From contig DATMFO010000003.1 in the NCBI GenBank assembly GCA_035556135.1, positions 1,736,001 through 1,800,000 on the forward strand: DNA of 64,000 nucleotides. Direction: 5' to 3'. Positions 17,634 to 26,266 of this stretch are shown in pieces. Source of the DNA: ZC4RG30 sp035556135 (lineage in GTDB: Bacteria; Pseudomonadota; Gammaproteobacteria; Steroidobacterales; Steroidobacteraceae). Positions within the stretch are counted from its first letter, which is position 1. Every line of letters begins with the position of its first letter. The notes under the pieces were generated by a model that was not told the DNA's origin, ran no database searches, and saw only the letters and a list, made by a program, of their open reading frames with translations. The position numbers and the translations under genes are program-made.

Positions 17634-18515
17634 ATGACCGCTGCAGTCAGCACCCGCCACCTGTCCAAGTCCTTTGGCAAGAATGCCGTGCTGCGCGACA
17701 TCAGCACCGACGTCCAGCCAGGGGATGTCGTCGGCGTCATTGGCAAGAACGGCGCCGGCAAGACCACGCTGCTCGAGACCATGCTGGGTTTCTCGCCTCC
17801 CAGCAGTGGCGGCGTGCAGGTTTATGGCGAGGATCCCCTGTCGATGTCCGCCGCCACCAAGGCGCGCATCGGCTTCGTGCCGCAGCAGGATGAACTGCTG
17901 CCCACGCTCACCGGTCGCCGCCAGCTCGCCCTCAACGGCAGCTTCTATCCACAGTGGGACACCGCCCTGCTCGAGCGCCTGGCCCGCGAGTGGGAAGTGC
18001 CGCTCGACCGGCGCAGCGGCGAGCTTTCAGGCGGCGAGAAGCAGAAGCTCTCCACGCTGATGGCGCTGGGCAATCAGCCTGACCTGCTCGTACTCGACGA
18101 GCCCGTCGCCAGCCTCGACCCCCTCGCGCGCCGCCGCTTCCTGCAGCAGCTGCTGGAAATCGCCGCCGACCCCACCCGCGCAGTGATCTTCTCTTCCCAC
18201 ATCGTCTCGGACCTGGAGCGGGTGGCCAACCGCATCTGGATCCTGCGCGAAGGGGTGCTCCTGTGGGATGGCGAAACGGAGAAGCTCAAGCAGTCGGTCA
18301 AGCGCCTGCATATCAACGCAAACCGGCCGCTTCCGGCCAACCTTGGCGTGCCCAACACACTCAGCGAGCGGCGTGCCTCCAACGGCACCAGCGCCACGGT
18401 CACCGTGCGCGATGCGGCAGCGGACCTGGCCAATGACCTCGCTGCACGCCTGGACGCCCATGTGGAGGGCGAGGGCCTGGGCCTGGAGGACATCTTCCTG
18501 GAGATCCACGCGTGA
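17634..18515 (+). CDS. ABC transporter ATP-binding protein
   Basis: This 293-residue ATPase has Walker A GKNGAGKTT (residues 37-45), signature LSGGEKQ (131-137), Walker B LLVLDEP (151-157) and a switch histidine in SSHIVSD. The C-terminal extension resembles the CcmA/YtrB-type exporters. ATG 17634 is preferred because AGGAG lies 7 nt upstream. An in-frame ATG at 17574 overlaps the previous stop (ATGA) and would add 20 residues. The end overlaps the next membrane gene (GTGA). It should energise the two flanking membrane subunits. Confidence 0.9.
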   Translation: MTAAVSTRHLSKSFGKNAVLRDISTDVQPGDVVGVIGKNGAGKTTLLETMLGFSPPSSGGVQVYGEDPLSMSAATKARIGFVPQQDELLPTLTGRRQLALNGSFYPQWDTALLERLAREWEVPLDRRSGELSGGEKQKLSTLMALGNQPDLLVLDEPVASLDPLARRRFLQQLLEIAADPTRAVIFSSHIVSDLERVANRIWILREGVLLWDGETEKLKQSVKRLHINANRPLPANLGVPNTLSERRASNGTSATVTVRDAAADLANDLAARLDAHVEGEGLGLEDIFLEIHA

Positions 18516-19885
18516 ACCCGGTGCTGCACATCGCGCTCACCTGTTTCCGCCTGCTGCCGTTGCAGCGCTTGCTCAACCTGGCCGGCCTGCTGCTGTTCGC
18601 GGCCGCCGGTGCGGTGACGATCTGGGGAGACAGCATCGGCAACGCCAGGACCGTATTCACGCTGTGCACCTTTGGTGTCACCTTGATCCTGCTGGTGCCT
18701 GGATTCGGTGGCGGCATGGCCATGCGCCTGGCTTCGCGCCCCACCATTGCGCACCTGCGACCCCATGGCCGCCTCAGGATCCTGTTCGGCTCGACACTGG
18801 CGATGACGCTGCTCGCGCTGATCGCCTGCATCCCCTCCGTTGCAGCCCATGCCTACATGGCGCTTCACCGGCTCGGCGACGCAAGCCGCTTCGGCGAGCC
18901 GCTGGAACTGCTGGGGTTTTTCTGGCCGGTGGCCGCTGTGGCATGGATCATCCTTTTTGCCACGAGCCGCACCATGTGGCTGGCGGTGACGTTCCCGCTG
19001 ATACCACTGTCCGCGATGCAGCTGCCCTTCCTGCTGCAGCGCTATCCCGCGTTCACTCCTTATCACCTGCTTGGCCTTGGCGCGCTGGCATGGACGGCAT
19101 TTGGCCTGTGGTACCTGGGCGCTGCCCGGATGCAGCCACCACAGCACCGTCGTCTCGCGAACCCTGGCGCGGCCATGCAGTACCAGTGGCTGATGGGCAA
19201 CAAGGATGAAGCCACGCCGGACTCTCCCGCGAAGGCCATGGCCTGCTATCTGCTCGGCACCGGCTCCCACCGCGTATTCGTGGTTACGGGCGGCTGGACG
19301 GCGCTGATCTTCCTTGCCGTGAGCTTCGTGACGTCAAAGGGGAGACTGGGCCAGGGCGACCTGCTGCTGTTCATGTTGCCCTTCCTCAGCATCAACACCG
19401 CCGTGATGGGATTCAACGTCGCGCGTCGGGCCCGCCTGCTCTGGCTGCGAAACGGAATGGACCGCAAGGGTCTGTTCCTGCTTGCCGAGAAGCTGGGCCT
19501 GCGTGCTTCCCTGACCACGTGGGGCATCGTCGCGGGCTCCGCCGCTGCCTGCATGATCGCCTGGGCACCGCACAACGCGCCGATGGTGCTGCTCTTCATC
19601 GCATCACAGGCCCTGTTTGCCGTCTGTCTTTTTTATGTGGGCATGGCGCTGGTGCGGAACTGGGGCACAAGCGACGTGGTTCTCGGCCTGGGCGCGCTGG
19701 GGCTGATGCTCGCGCAGATGATCTTCGCCCATCCCATGAATCCCGCCACGGAACAACTGCCACTGGTCGTGCTGGGAGCATCGGCGATCCTGATGCTGCC
19801 GCTGCGGTGGTACACGCTCCGGCGATGGACGGGACTGGACTGGCGGCTCATCCAGCCACCCCGGCTCACCCTGCGGAGGAGCTGA
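18512..19885 (+). CDS. polytopic membrane protein, putative ABC exporter subunit (paralog 2)
   Basis: The GTG start overlaps the ATPase stop. The 457 residues hold about ten to twelve membrane segments. The conserved HLRPHGRLRILFGSTLAMTLL aligns with the same element in the protein at 16210, and both end with a short basic tail (RWTGLDWRL against RWRNLDWRV). No substrate motif is recognisable. Gene order and pairing support a heteromeric exporter under the YtrA-type regulator. Confidence 0.75.
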   Translation: MNPVLHIALTCFRLLPLQRLLNLAGLLLFAAAGAVTIWGDSIGNARTVFTLCTFGVTLILLVPGFGGGMAMRLASRPTIAHLRPHGRLRILFGSTLAMTLLALIACIPSVAAHAYMALHRLGDASRFGEPLELLGFFWPVAAVAWIILFATSRTMWLAVTFPLIPLSAMQLPFLLQRYPAFTPYHLLGLGALAWTAFGLWYLGAARMQPPQHRRLANPGAAMQYQWLMGNKDEATPDSPAKAMACYLLGTGSHRVFVVTGGWTALIFLAVSFVTSKGRLGQGDLLLFMLPFLSINTAVMGFNVARRARLLWLRNGMDRKGLFLLAEKLGLRASLTTWGIVAGSAAACMIAWAPHNAPMVLLFIASQALFAVCLFYVGMALVRNWGTSDVVLGLGALGLMLAQMIFAHPMNPATEQLPLVVLGASAILMLPLRWYTLRRWTGLDWRLIQPPRLTLRRS

Positions 19886-19886
19886 G

Positions 19887-20018
19887 GTGGAGTCTGCACT
19901 GCCGGTTTCCGGGGCAGACCGTCGCACCCGACGCTGGCTACCTGAGGTGATGTTCGCGAGTCCATGGATGGCCTTGGCCGTCCCGATGCTCTTGCCCCTG
20001 GTGGTGTTGTTCCTCTGA
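19887..20018 (+). CDS. 43-residue single-pass membrane peptide at the end of the ABC operon
   Basis: The GTG at 19887 follows the permease stop by one base and has a strong GGAGGAG five bases upstream, in the end of the permease gene. The predicted peptide begins MESALPVSGADRRTRRW and ends in one hydrophobic helix (WMALAVPMLLPLVVLFL). A basic N-terminal segment before a single helix fits a small inner-membrane accessory peptide. No known family is recognised; expression is inferred from the ribosome binding site and spacing only. Confidence 0.5.
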   Translation: MESALPVSGADRRTRRWLPEVMFASPWMALAVPMLLPLVVLFL

Positions 20019-20074
20019 AACCGGGGGAGCAGCGGGCCACGTCGCGCCAATCTCATCTTTATCCAGGAATGCCG

Positions 20075-20117
20075 TTGACATCGTAAATAATATGCATAAC
20101 ATATGAATAATTATGCA
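20075..20117 (+). promoter_or_regulatory. argR promoter with ARG box overlapping the start codon
   Basis: TTGACA at 20075-20080 is a consensus -35; TAACAT at 20097-20102 is a plausible -10 (16-bp spacer). TGAATAATTATGCA at 20104-20117 differs from the E. coli ARG-box core (TGAATWWWWATTCA) at one base. A weaker copy (TAAAT...ATGCA) lies at 20084-20096. The argR ATG (20113-20115) is part of the right half-site, and the predicted transcript start is only 3-4 bases before it. Confidence 0.7.
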
Positions 20118-20565
20118 CACGGACCGCCACCAGGCCGACCGCCGCAACAGCATCCTGCGCCATCTGCGCGCGGGTGCCGTGCGCCGCCAGTCCGACCTGG
20201 TGGGCCTCCTTAAAGAAGAGGGCTTCGAGGTCACCCAATCCTCTGTCTCCCGCGACATGCGCGAGCTCGGCGTGCTCAAGGCCCAGGGCCGCTACCTGCC
20301 GCCGGGCGCAGAAGTCACGCCGACCCAGGGCAACTTCGACGCCATCTCCCGCTTCGTGCGCGAGGTGAAGACGGCCGGCCCTTCCATCACCGTCATCAAG
20401 ACCTCCACCGGCGCCGCCGGCAGTGTCGCCGTGGCCATCGACCGCGCCGGCTGGCCGGAGATCGTCGGCAGCATCCAGGGCGATGACACCATCTTCATCG
20501 CCACCGAAGACGGCGCCGCGCAGCAGGCACTGCTCGACCGTCTTCGCTCCGTCTTCCGCATCTAA
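20113..20565 (+). CDS. argR: arginine repressor ArgR
   Basis: At 150 residues it is a full-length ArgR. The N-terminal winged HTH includes VTQSSVSRDMRELGVLK (the SxSRDxxELG signature), and the C-terminal hexamerisation/arginine-binding domain includes AGSVAVAIDRAGWPEIVGSIQGDDTIFIA, where the GTIAGDDT-like motif reads GSIQGDDT. It is the first gene of the arginine operon, 12 nt upstream of argG, and its own start lies inside an ARG box, so autoregulation of the whole operon is likely. No Shine-Dalgarno precedes the ATG, consistent with a leaderless mRNA. Confidence 0.93.
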   Translation: MHTDRHQADRRNSILRHLRAGAVRRQSDLVGLLKEEGFEVTQSSVSRDMRELGVLKAQGRYLPPGAEVTPTQGNFDAISRFVREVKTAGPSITVIKTSTGAAGSVAVAIDRAGWPEIVGSIQGDDTIFIATEDGAAQQALLDRLRSVFRI

Positions 20566-20577
20566 AGAACACAACTC

Positions 20578-21822
20578 ATGACGCAGACTGCAAGCAAGGG
20601 CGCGAAGCCCATCGTTCTGGCCTATTCCGGCGGCCTCGACACCTCCTTCCTGGTGCCGTGGGTGGCTGAGAACACCGGCCGGCCCGTCATCACCGTCACC
20701 GTCGACACTGGTGGCATCGACGCCGGCGCCGCCAAGGTGCTGGGTGAGCGCTCCAAGGCGCTCGGCGCCATCGCGCACCACCAGATCGACGCACGCGCCG
20801 ACTACTTCGAGCAGGTGCTGCGCTTCCTCATCATGGGCAACGTGCGGCGCGGCAACCTCTATCCGCTGTGCGTGGGCGCCGAGCGCGTGATGCAGGCGCA
20901 GACCATGGCGAAGGTGGCCCGCGAGCTGGGCACCGACACCATCGCGCATGGCTGCACCGCCGCCGGCAACGACCAGGTGCGCTTCGAAGTGGCGCTGCGC
21001 ACGATGGCAGCGGACCTCGAGGTCTACGCCCCCGTGCGCGACAAGGCCTTCAGCCGCAAGGAAGAGCTGGAATACCTCACCGCGCGCAACATGCCGATCC
21101 CGCCGCATGGCACCGCGTATTCCATCAACCGCGGCCTGTGGGGCGTGACGATTGGTGGCACCGAGACGCTGACCTCCGACGGCAGCATCCCCGACAGCGC
21201 CTGGGTGCTGTCGAAGGATGCCTTCAGCAAGCCGGCTGCCCCCGAGAAGCTAACGGTGAACTTCGAGCAGGGCCGCCCGTCGGGCCTCAACGGCAAGAAG
21301 ATGTCGCCGGTCGAGGTGATCGAGTCGCTCGAAACCATCGGCGCCAGATTCGGCATTGGCCGCGGCATCCACCTGGGCGACACCATCATCGGCACCAAGG
21401 GCCGCGTGGCCTTCGAGGCGCCGGCCGCCGACATCCTGCTCACCGCGCACCGCGAGCTGGAAAAGCTGGTGATGACGCCGCGCCAGCAGCGCATCAAGGA
21501 TCTCGTGGCCGCGCCCTATGGCGACCTGGTGCACGAGGGCCAGCTGCTCGATCCGGTGTGCCGCGACATCGAGGCGCTGCTGCTGTCTTCGCAGGAACGC
21601 GTCACCGGCGACGTGCATGTGCTGCTGCGGCCGGGCTCGCTGTTCATCGAGGGCGTGCAGTCGCCGTACTCGCTGATGAAGGCTTCCAAGGGCGTTTACG
21701 GCGAGGCCGTGGGCGAATGGACCCCGCAGGATGCGCTCGGCTTCTCGAAGATCGTCGCCCTCACGGGCGTGTTCCACGCCCGCGCTGGTGAGCAGGCAAA
21801 GCAAGCGAAGAAGGACAAGTGA
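20578..21822 (+). CDS. argG: argininosuccinate synthase
   Basis: This 414-residue enzyme ligates citrulline and aspartate using ATP. The N-type PP-loop YSGGLDTS is at residues 16-23, and the citrulline/aspartate region is seen in AHGCTAAGNDQVRFE (against the more common AHGATGKGNDQVRFE). The C-terminus SPYSLMKASKGVYGEAVGEW is typical of the subgroup found in Bacteroidetes-like and xanthomonad arginine clusters. It lies 12 nt after argR and 2 nt before the P-loop gene. Cytoplasmic; penultimate step of arginine synthesis. Confidence 0.95.
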   Translation: MTQTASKGAKPIVLAYSGGLDTSFLVPWVAENTGRPVITVTVDTGGIDAGAAKVLGERSKALGAIAHHQIDARADYFEQVLRFLIMGNVRRGNLYPLCVGAERVMQAQTMAKVARELGTDTIAHGCTAAGNDQVRFEVALRTMAADLEVYAPVRDKAFSRKEELEYLTARNMPIPPHGTAYSINRGLWGVTIGGTETLTSDGSIPDSAWVLSKDAFSKPAAPEKLTVNFEQGRPSGLNGKKMSPVEVIESLETIGARFGIGRGIHLGDTIIGTKGRVAFEAPAADILLTAHRELEKLVMTPRQQRIKDLVAAPYGDLVHEGQLLDPVCRDIEALLLSSQERVTGDVHVLLRPGSLFIEGVQSPYSLMKASKGVYGEAVGEWTPQDALGFSKIVALTGVFHARAGEQAKQAKKDK

Positions 21823-21824
21823 CG

Positions 21825-22901
21825 ATGAGATCCGTTGTAGTGGACAAGATCGGTTCGGTGACGCAGGCGCTGAACCTGAAGCACGAGCTGCGCATTTCCG
21901 ATGACAGCATTCCGGCCGAGGAAGGCGTGGCGCTGGTCGTGGAGATCCTCACCAACAAGTCCACCTACAACACACTGGAGCTCACCAGCGGCCGCATGGC
22001 CAAGGTGGTGAAGGGGGATATCGTCGTCGGCGCGCTGGGCCCGCGCCGCGCGCTGTTCGGCTACTCGGGCCATGTACCCAAGAGCGTGAAGGCCGGCGAT
22101 GTCATCCAGATGCTCAACATCGGGGGAGTGCTGGGCAAGTGCGATTCGGTGAACCCGGACAAGGGCACGCCCTTTGACTGCAAGGTGCTGGGCGTGGTGC
22201 TGCAGTTCCCGTATCTCGGCGAGCGCATCGGCGTGCCGGCGCGCGTCGGTTCGCGCAAGCTCGACTATGACGCGAAGCTCGACACGCAGGGCGTGCCCGT
22301 GGTCGCGCTGGCCGGCACCTGCATGGAAGCCGGCAAGACCGCCGCCGCCTGCTCCATCGTGTCGCGCATGCGGCACCGGGGCCTCACGGTGGATGTGTTC
22401 AAGGCCACGGGCGTCTCGCTGCGGCGTGACATCCTGGCGATGGCCGACTCCGGCGCCCGCAATGGCCTGATCTTCACCGACCTGGGCGTGGTGACCACCA
22501 CCGGCAAGTCCGGCCCCGCGCTCACGCGCTCCATGCTCACGGAGCTGTCGGCCAAGAAGCCGGACGTGATCGTGTTCGAGCTGGGCGACGGCCTCATCGG
22601 CACCTATGGCGTGGATGCCATCCTGGAGTGCGAGGACATCGTGAAGGCCCTCACCTGCGTGGTGCTCTCCGCCAACGACCCGGTCGCGGCCTGGGGTGGC
22701 GTGAAGCTGCTGCGCGAGCGGTTCAAGGTGGAACCGGCCGTGGTCACCGGCCCCGCCACCGACAACAGCGTGGGCGTGGAGATCATCGAGGAGCAGATGA
22801 AGGTGAAGGCGTTCAACGCCATCACCAATGGGGCAGCGCTGGGCGATCACCTGATCGAAAAGCTCGGCCTGTCGGCCAAGTTCCCGAAGGTACCGAACTG
22901 A
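21825..22901 (+). CDS. uncharacterised P-loop protein embedded in the arginine operon (DTBS/DUF1611-like, tentative)
   Basis: The protein has 358 residues. Roughly residues 1-145 form a beta-rich N-terminal region. Residues 158 onward form a P-loop domain with Walker A GTCMEAGKT (164-172), close in form to the dethiobiotin-synthetase loop GTDTEVGKT. VIVFELGDGLIGTYG is a possible Walker B/acidic element. ATG 21825 has AAGGA nine bases upstream; GTG 21819 overlapping the argG stop is the alternative. Gaps to argG and argC are 2 nt each, so it is an integral operon member. In related clusters this region holds an acetyltransferase or deacylase gene, neither of which is present here, so an acyl-group role is a reasonable guess. 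Family assignment is uncertain. Confidence 0.75.
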   Translation: MRSVVVDKIGSVTQALNLKHELRISDDSIPAEEGVALVVEILTNKSTYNTLELTSGRMAKVVKGDIVVGALGPRRALFGYSGHVPKSVKAGDVIQMLNIGGVLGKCDSVNPDKGTPFDCKVLGVVLQFPYLGERIGVPARVGSRKLDYDAKLDTQGVPVVALAGTCMEAGKTAAACSIVSRMRHRGLTVDVFKATGVSLRRDILAMADSGARNGLIFTDLGVVTTTGKSGPALTRSMLTELSAKKPDVIVFELGDGLIGTYGVDAILECEDIVKALTCVVLSANDPVAAWGGVKLLRERFKVEPAVVTGPATDNSVGVEIIEEQMKVKAFNAITNGAALGDHLIEKLGLSAKFPKVPN

Positions 22902-22903
22902 TC

Positions 22904-23965
22904 ATGACCGCGCGCATCCCCACCATCGTGCTCGGCGGCACCGGCTATGTGGCCGGCGAGCTGCTGCGGCTGATCGCCGGCCATCCGAACTTCGAGCTGG
23001 CCGGCATCCTTTCCGACAGCCAGCCCGGCGAATCCGTGGCGAAGTCCTTCGGCCACCTGGCGCCGGTGTATCCGGACACGAAATTCTCCTCCATGGAGGA
23101 GATCGAGAAGCTGATCGCGACGCTGCCGCGCAGCGCCGTGTTCTCCGCCGCGCCGCATGGCGCCTCCGCTGCGCTGATCGACAAGCTGCTCACCAGGGCG
23201 GAAGCCGCGGGCACCAGGCCCAGCGTGGTGGACATCTCCGCCGACTACCGCTTTTCGAGCAATGCCGCCTATGCAGCCGTGTACAAGCACGACCACGGTG
23301 CTCCCGCGCGGCTGTCGCAGTTCACCTGCGCGGTGCCCGAGCACCTGGCCACCTCGCCCACGCCGCACATCGGCCATCCGGGCTGCTTTTCCACCGCCAT
23401 CCTGCTGGCCTCGGTGCCGCTCTTGAAGCTGGGCATCACCACGCCCACGCTGTTTGTCAGCGGCGTCACCGGCAGCACGGGCGCGGGCCGCAAGCCCATC
23501 GAGGGCACGCATCACCCGCAGCGGCACAGCGACCTGTACGCCTACAACGCGCTGGCCCACCGGCATGCGCCTGAAGTGGCGGCCGTGGCGAAGGCTGCCA
23601 GCGGCGTGGATGCGCACTTCGCGTTCGTGCCGCACTCGGGTCCCTACGCGCGCGGCATCCACGCCACCGTGCAGGCGCAGCTTGCCAGGCCCGCCTCGCA
23701 GGCCGAGCTGCTGGAAGCCTTCCAGAAGTTCTACGCCCATTCGCCCTTCGTCACCGTCGGCGCCTCGCCGCCGCGGGTGAAGGATGTGGCCGGCAGCAAC
23801 TACGCGCGCCTCTCCGTGACCACCGACGGCAAGACCGTGGCCGTCATGAGCGTGGTGGACAACCTCAACAAGGGCGCCGCCGGCGGCGCCGTGCAGTGGA
23901 TGAACCGCCTGCACGGACTGCCCGAGACCGCAGGTTTGACCGCGCCGGCCGCAGGCTGGACGTAA
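22904..23965 (+). CDS. argC: N-acyl-gamma-glutamyl-phosphate reductase
   Basis: This 353-residue enzyme reduces N-acyl-glutamyl phosphate to the semialdehyde with NADPH. The Rossmann motif GGTGYVAGEL is at residues 11-20 and the catalytic Cys161 in GHPGCFSTA. VSGVTGSTGAGRKP is the conserved active-site region, and FVPHSGPYARGIH near the C-terminus supplies the catalytic-type His. The ATG lies 2 nt after the P-loop gene. Whether the substrate is acetylated or succinylated cannot be told from these motifs. Confidence 0.94.
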   Translation: MTARIPTIVLGGTGYVAGELLRLIAGHPNFELAGILSDSQPGESVAKSFGHLAPVYPDTKFSSMEEIEKLIATLPRSAVFSAAPHGASAALIDKLLTRAEAAGTRPSVVDISADYRFSSNAAYAAVYKHDHGAPARLSQFTCAVPEHLATSPTPHIGHPGCFSTAILLASVPLLKLGITTPTLFVSGVTGSTGAGRKPIEGTHHPQRHSDLYAYNALAHRHAPEVAAVAKAASGVDAHFAFVPHSGPYARGIHATVQAQLARPASQAELLEAFQKFYAHSPFVTVGASPPRVKDVAGSNYARLSVTTDGKTVAVMSVVDNLNKGAAGGAVQWMNRLHGLPETAGLTAPAAGWT

Positions 23966-24054
23966 GGCAAATCCGCACCGGGCCAAATTTGCCAAGCGTC
24001 CACAACATTTGATCGCAGCCACCCACAAGGAGCCTTGACCGCAAGGAAGTCACC

Positions 24055-25236
24055 ATGAGCACCGCAACCGCCCAGGCCAGCAGCCCTCTCCACGAAGCCC
24101 AGCGCGATCCGCTGGCGCCCGTCTTCGCCCAGTACCCGCTCGAGGTGCTGCGCGGTGAGGGCGTGTGGCTGATCGCGCCCGATGGCCGCCGCGTGCTCGA
24201 CCTCTACGGCGGTCATGCCGTGGCCGCACTGGGCTACGGCCACCCCGCCTGGACCAAGGCCGTCAACGACCAGACGCGCCACCTGAACTTCCAGAGCAAT
24301 GCCGTGCCGCTGGACGTGCGCCTGCGCGCCGCCCGCAAGCTCATCGCCTTCTCGAGGCTCCCCATCGCCAGCGTGTTCTTCGTGAACAGCGGCGCCGAGG
24401 CCAACGAGAACGCGCTGAAGATGGCCTTCACGCTGAACCCCAGCCGCACCGAGGTGGTGGCGCTGGAGCAGAGCTTCCACGGCCGCACCGCCGGCGCCGG
24501 CGCGCTCACCTGGGGCGCGCAGCAGAAGTGGTATGGCTTCCCGCGCACGCCCTTCGACGTGACCTTCCTGCCGCGGCGCGACGCCAGCGCGCTCAGCCGC
24601 ATCACGGAGAAAACCGCCGCCGTGATCGTGGAACCCATCCAGGGCTACGCCGGTGCCTTCGACCTGGGCAGGGAATACCTCACCGCCCTGCGCGAGCGCT
24701 GCGATGAGACCGGCGCCGTGCTGATCTTCGACGAGATCCAGTGCGGCTTCGGCCGCTGCGGCGAGCCCTTCGCCGCCAATCTCTATGGCGTGCTGCCCGA
24801 CATGATCACCAGCGCCAAGGCACTGGGCAACGGCTTCCCCGTCAGCGCGCTGCTGATGATGGAGAAGGCGGCGAAGGCGGTGAAGCTCGATGCCCTCGGC
24901 ACCACCTTCGGCAGCGGCCCCGTAGCCAGCGCGGCGGTGGAAGCCTGCGTCGATGCCATCGAGAGCGAGCACCTGCTCGACAATGTGCGCCGCGTCGCCA
25001 AGTACATCCGCGACACCTGCATCGTCGGTCCCGTGACCGGCCACCAGGGCGCGGGCTTCCTCACCGGCCTCATCTGCAAGGTGCCCGCCAAGGGCATCCA
25101 GCAGGCGCTGCTGAAGGACCACAACATCCTCACCGGCACCAGCGGCGATCCGAACGTGCTGCGCCTCTTGCCGCCTTTCACACTCAGGGAGACCGAGGTC
25201 GATCTGCTGTCCGCCGCGCTGAAGCGGCTGGGATAG
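24055..25236 (+). CDS. argD: acyl-ornithine aminotransferase (acetyl/succinyl-ornithine)
   Basis: This 393-residue class III PLP aminotransferase has NSGAEANENA (111-120), FDEIQCGFGR (225-234) and the PLP lysine K255 in TSAKALGNGF. It converts the acyl-glutamate semialdehyde to acyl-ornithine. The gap from argC is 89 nt, the longest in the operon; AAGGA lies about 10 nt before the ATG. No clear ARG box was seen in that gap, so it is probably transcribed with the upstream genes. Confidence 0.94.
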   Translation: MSTATAQASSPLHEAQRDPLAPVFAQYPLEVLRGEGVWLIAPDGRRVLDLYGGHAVAALGYGHPAWTKAVNDQTRHLNFQSNAVPLDVRLRAARKLIAFSRLPIASVFFVNSGAEANENALKMAFTLNPSRTEVVALEQSFHGRTAGAGALTWGAQQKWYGFPRTPFDVTFLPRRDASALSRITEKTAAVIVEPIQGYAGAFDLGREYLTALRERCDETGAVLIFDEIQCGFGRCGEPFAANLYGVLPDMITSAKALGNGFPVSALLMMEKAAKAVKLDALGTTFGSGPVASAAVEACVDAIESEHLLDNVRRVAKYIRDTCIVGPVTGHQGAGFLTGLICKVPAKGIQQALLKDHNILTGTSGDPNVLRLLPPFTLRETEVDLLSAALKRLG

Positions 25237-25254
25237 ACGCCCTCTTACAACAAC

Positions 25255-26253
25255 ATGAAACGCTTCATCGACCTCGCGGAACTCGAGCCAGTGGCCGTGC
25301 GCGACCTCATCGGTCTCGCCCACCGGCTGGAGAAGTCCTCGCGCCCGCAGGCCCTCGCCGGCAAGGTGCTGGGCCTGCTGTTCATGAACCCGTCACTGCG
25401 CACCCTGGCCTCGTTCCAGGCCGGCATGGCGCGCATGGGCGGCAGCTCGTTCGTCATCACCCCCGGCGCCGGCACCTGGCAGCTGGAGACCCGCACCGGC
25501 GCCGTGATGGATGGCGACCGCGCCGAGCACATCAAGGAAGGCATTCCCGTGCTCGCCTCCTATGCCGACGTACTCGGCATCCGCGCCTTCGCCGAAGGCG
25601 TGAACCTCGAGAATGACCTCAACGAGGTGGTGTTCCGGCAGATCGCGGACCTGGTGGACAAGCCGCTGATCAACATGGAATCGGCGATGAACCACCCCTG
25701 CCAGGCGCTGGCCGACTGGAAGACCCTGGACGAGCTCAACGTGCCCAACCAGGGCAAGTTCGTGCTCTCCTGGGTGAACCACCCGCGCGCGCTGCCGCTC
25801 GCCGTGCCCGCCGCCGCCATGACCATGGCCGCGCAGCGCGGCATGGAAGTGGTGGTGCTGCGCCCCGAGGGCTATGAGATCCCGCAGCCGCTGGCCGACA
25901 AGGCCCGCCGCCTCGCCCAGGCCTCCGGCGGCTCGTTCACCGAGACCACCGACCGCACTGCTGCGATGAAAGGCGCGCACGTGCTCTATGCCAAGGAGTG
26001 GGGCTCCACCAGGCACTACGGCGATGCCAAGGCCGACGGCGAGCTGCGCAAGCGGCTCAAGGACTGGCAGGTGGATGAAAGCTGGTTCGCCGGCGCCGAC
26101 GCCAAGGCCCGCTTCATGCACTGCCTGCCGGTGCGGCGCAATGTCGCCGTCGCCGACTCGCTGATCGACGGCCCGCGCAGCGCCGTGCTGCGCGAAGCCT
26201 ACAACCGCATGCCGGCCCAGATGGCCGTGCTGCACCGCCTGCTCGCCCACTGA
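25255..26253 (+). CDS. argF': N-acylornithine carbamoyltransferase, probably succinylornithine type
   Basis: This 332-residue transcarbamylase has the AOTC/SOTC motif FMNPSLRTLASF (43-54) instead of the STRTR loop of ornithine carbamoyltransferases. It also has HPCQALADW (147-155) and the closing HCLPVRRNV. Residue 90, in VMDGDRAEH, is Ala. From memory of the literature, Glu at this site (E92 of the Xanthomonas campestris enzyme) favours acetylornithine and Pro90 of the Bacteroides fragilis enzyme favours succinylornithine. GTWQLETRTGAVMDGD and RPEGYEI also look nearer the Bacteroides type. This commits the pathway to acyl-citrulline, which needs a deacylase not found in this cluster. Confidence 0.88.
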   Translation: MKRFIDLAELEPVAVRDLIGLAHRLEKSSRPQALAGKVLGLLFMNPSLRTLASFQAGMARMGGSSFVITPGAGTWQLETRTGAVMDGDRAEHIKEGIPVLASYADVLGIRAFAEGVNLENDLNEVVFRQIADLVDKPLINMESAMNHPCQALADWKTLDELNVPNQGKFVLSWVNHPRALPLAVPAAAMTMAAQRGMEVVVLRPEGYEIPQPLADKARRLAQASGGSFTETTDRTAAMKGAHVLYAKEWGSTRHYGDAKADGELRKRLKDWQVDESWFAGADAKARFMHCLPVRRNVAVADSLIDGPRSAVLREAYNRMPAQMAVLHRLLAH

Positions 26254-26266
26254 AGGGAAGACGAAG

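Noticed and set aside
25255..26253. Ordinary ornithine carbamoyltransferase (ArgF)
   Set aside because: The carbamoyl-phosphate loop reads MNPSLRT rather than STRTR, and the sequence contains the acyl-ornithine-specific region VMDGD.
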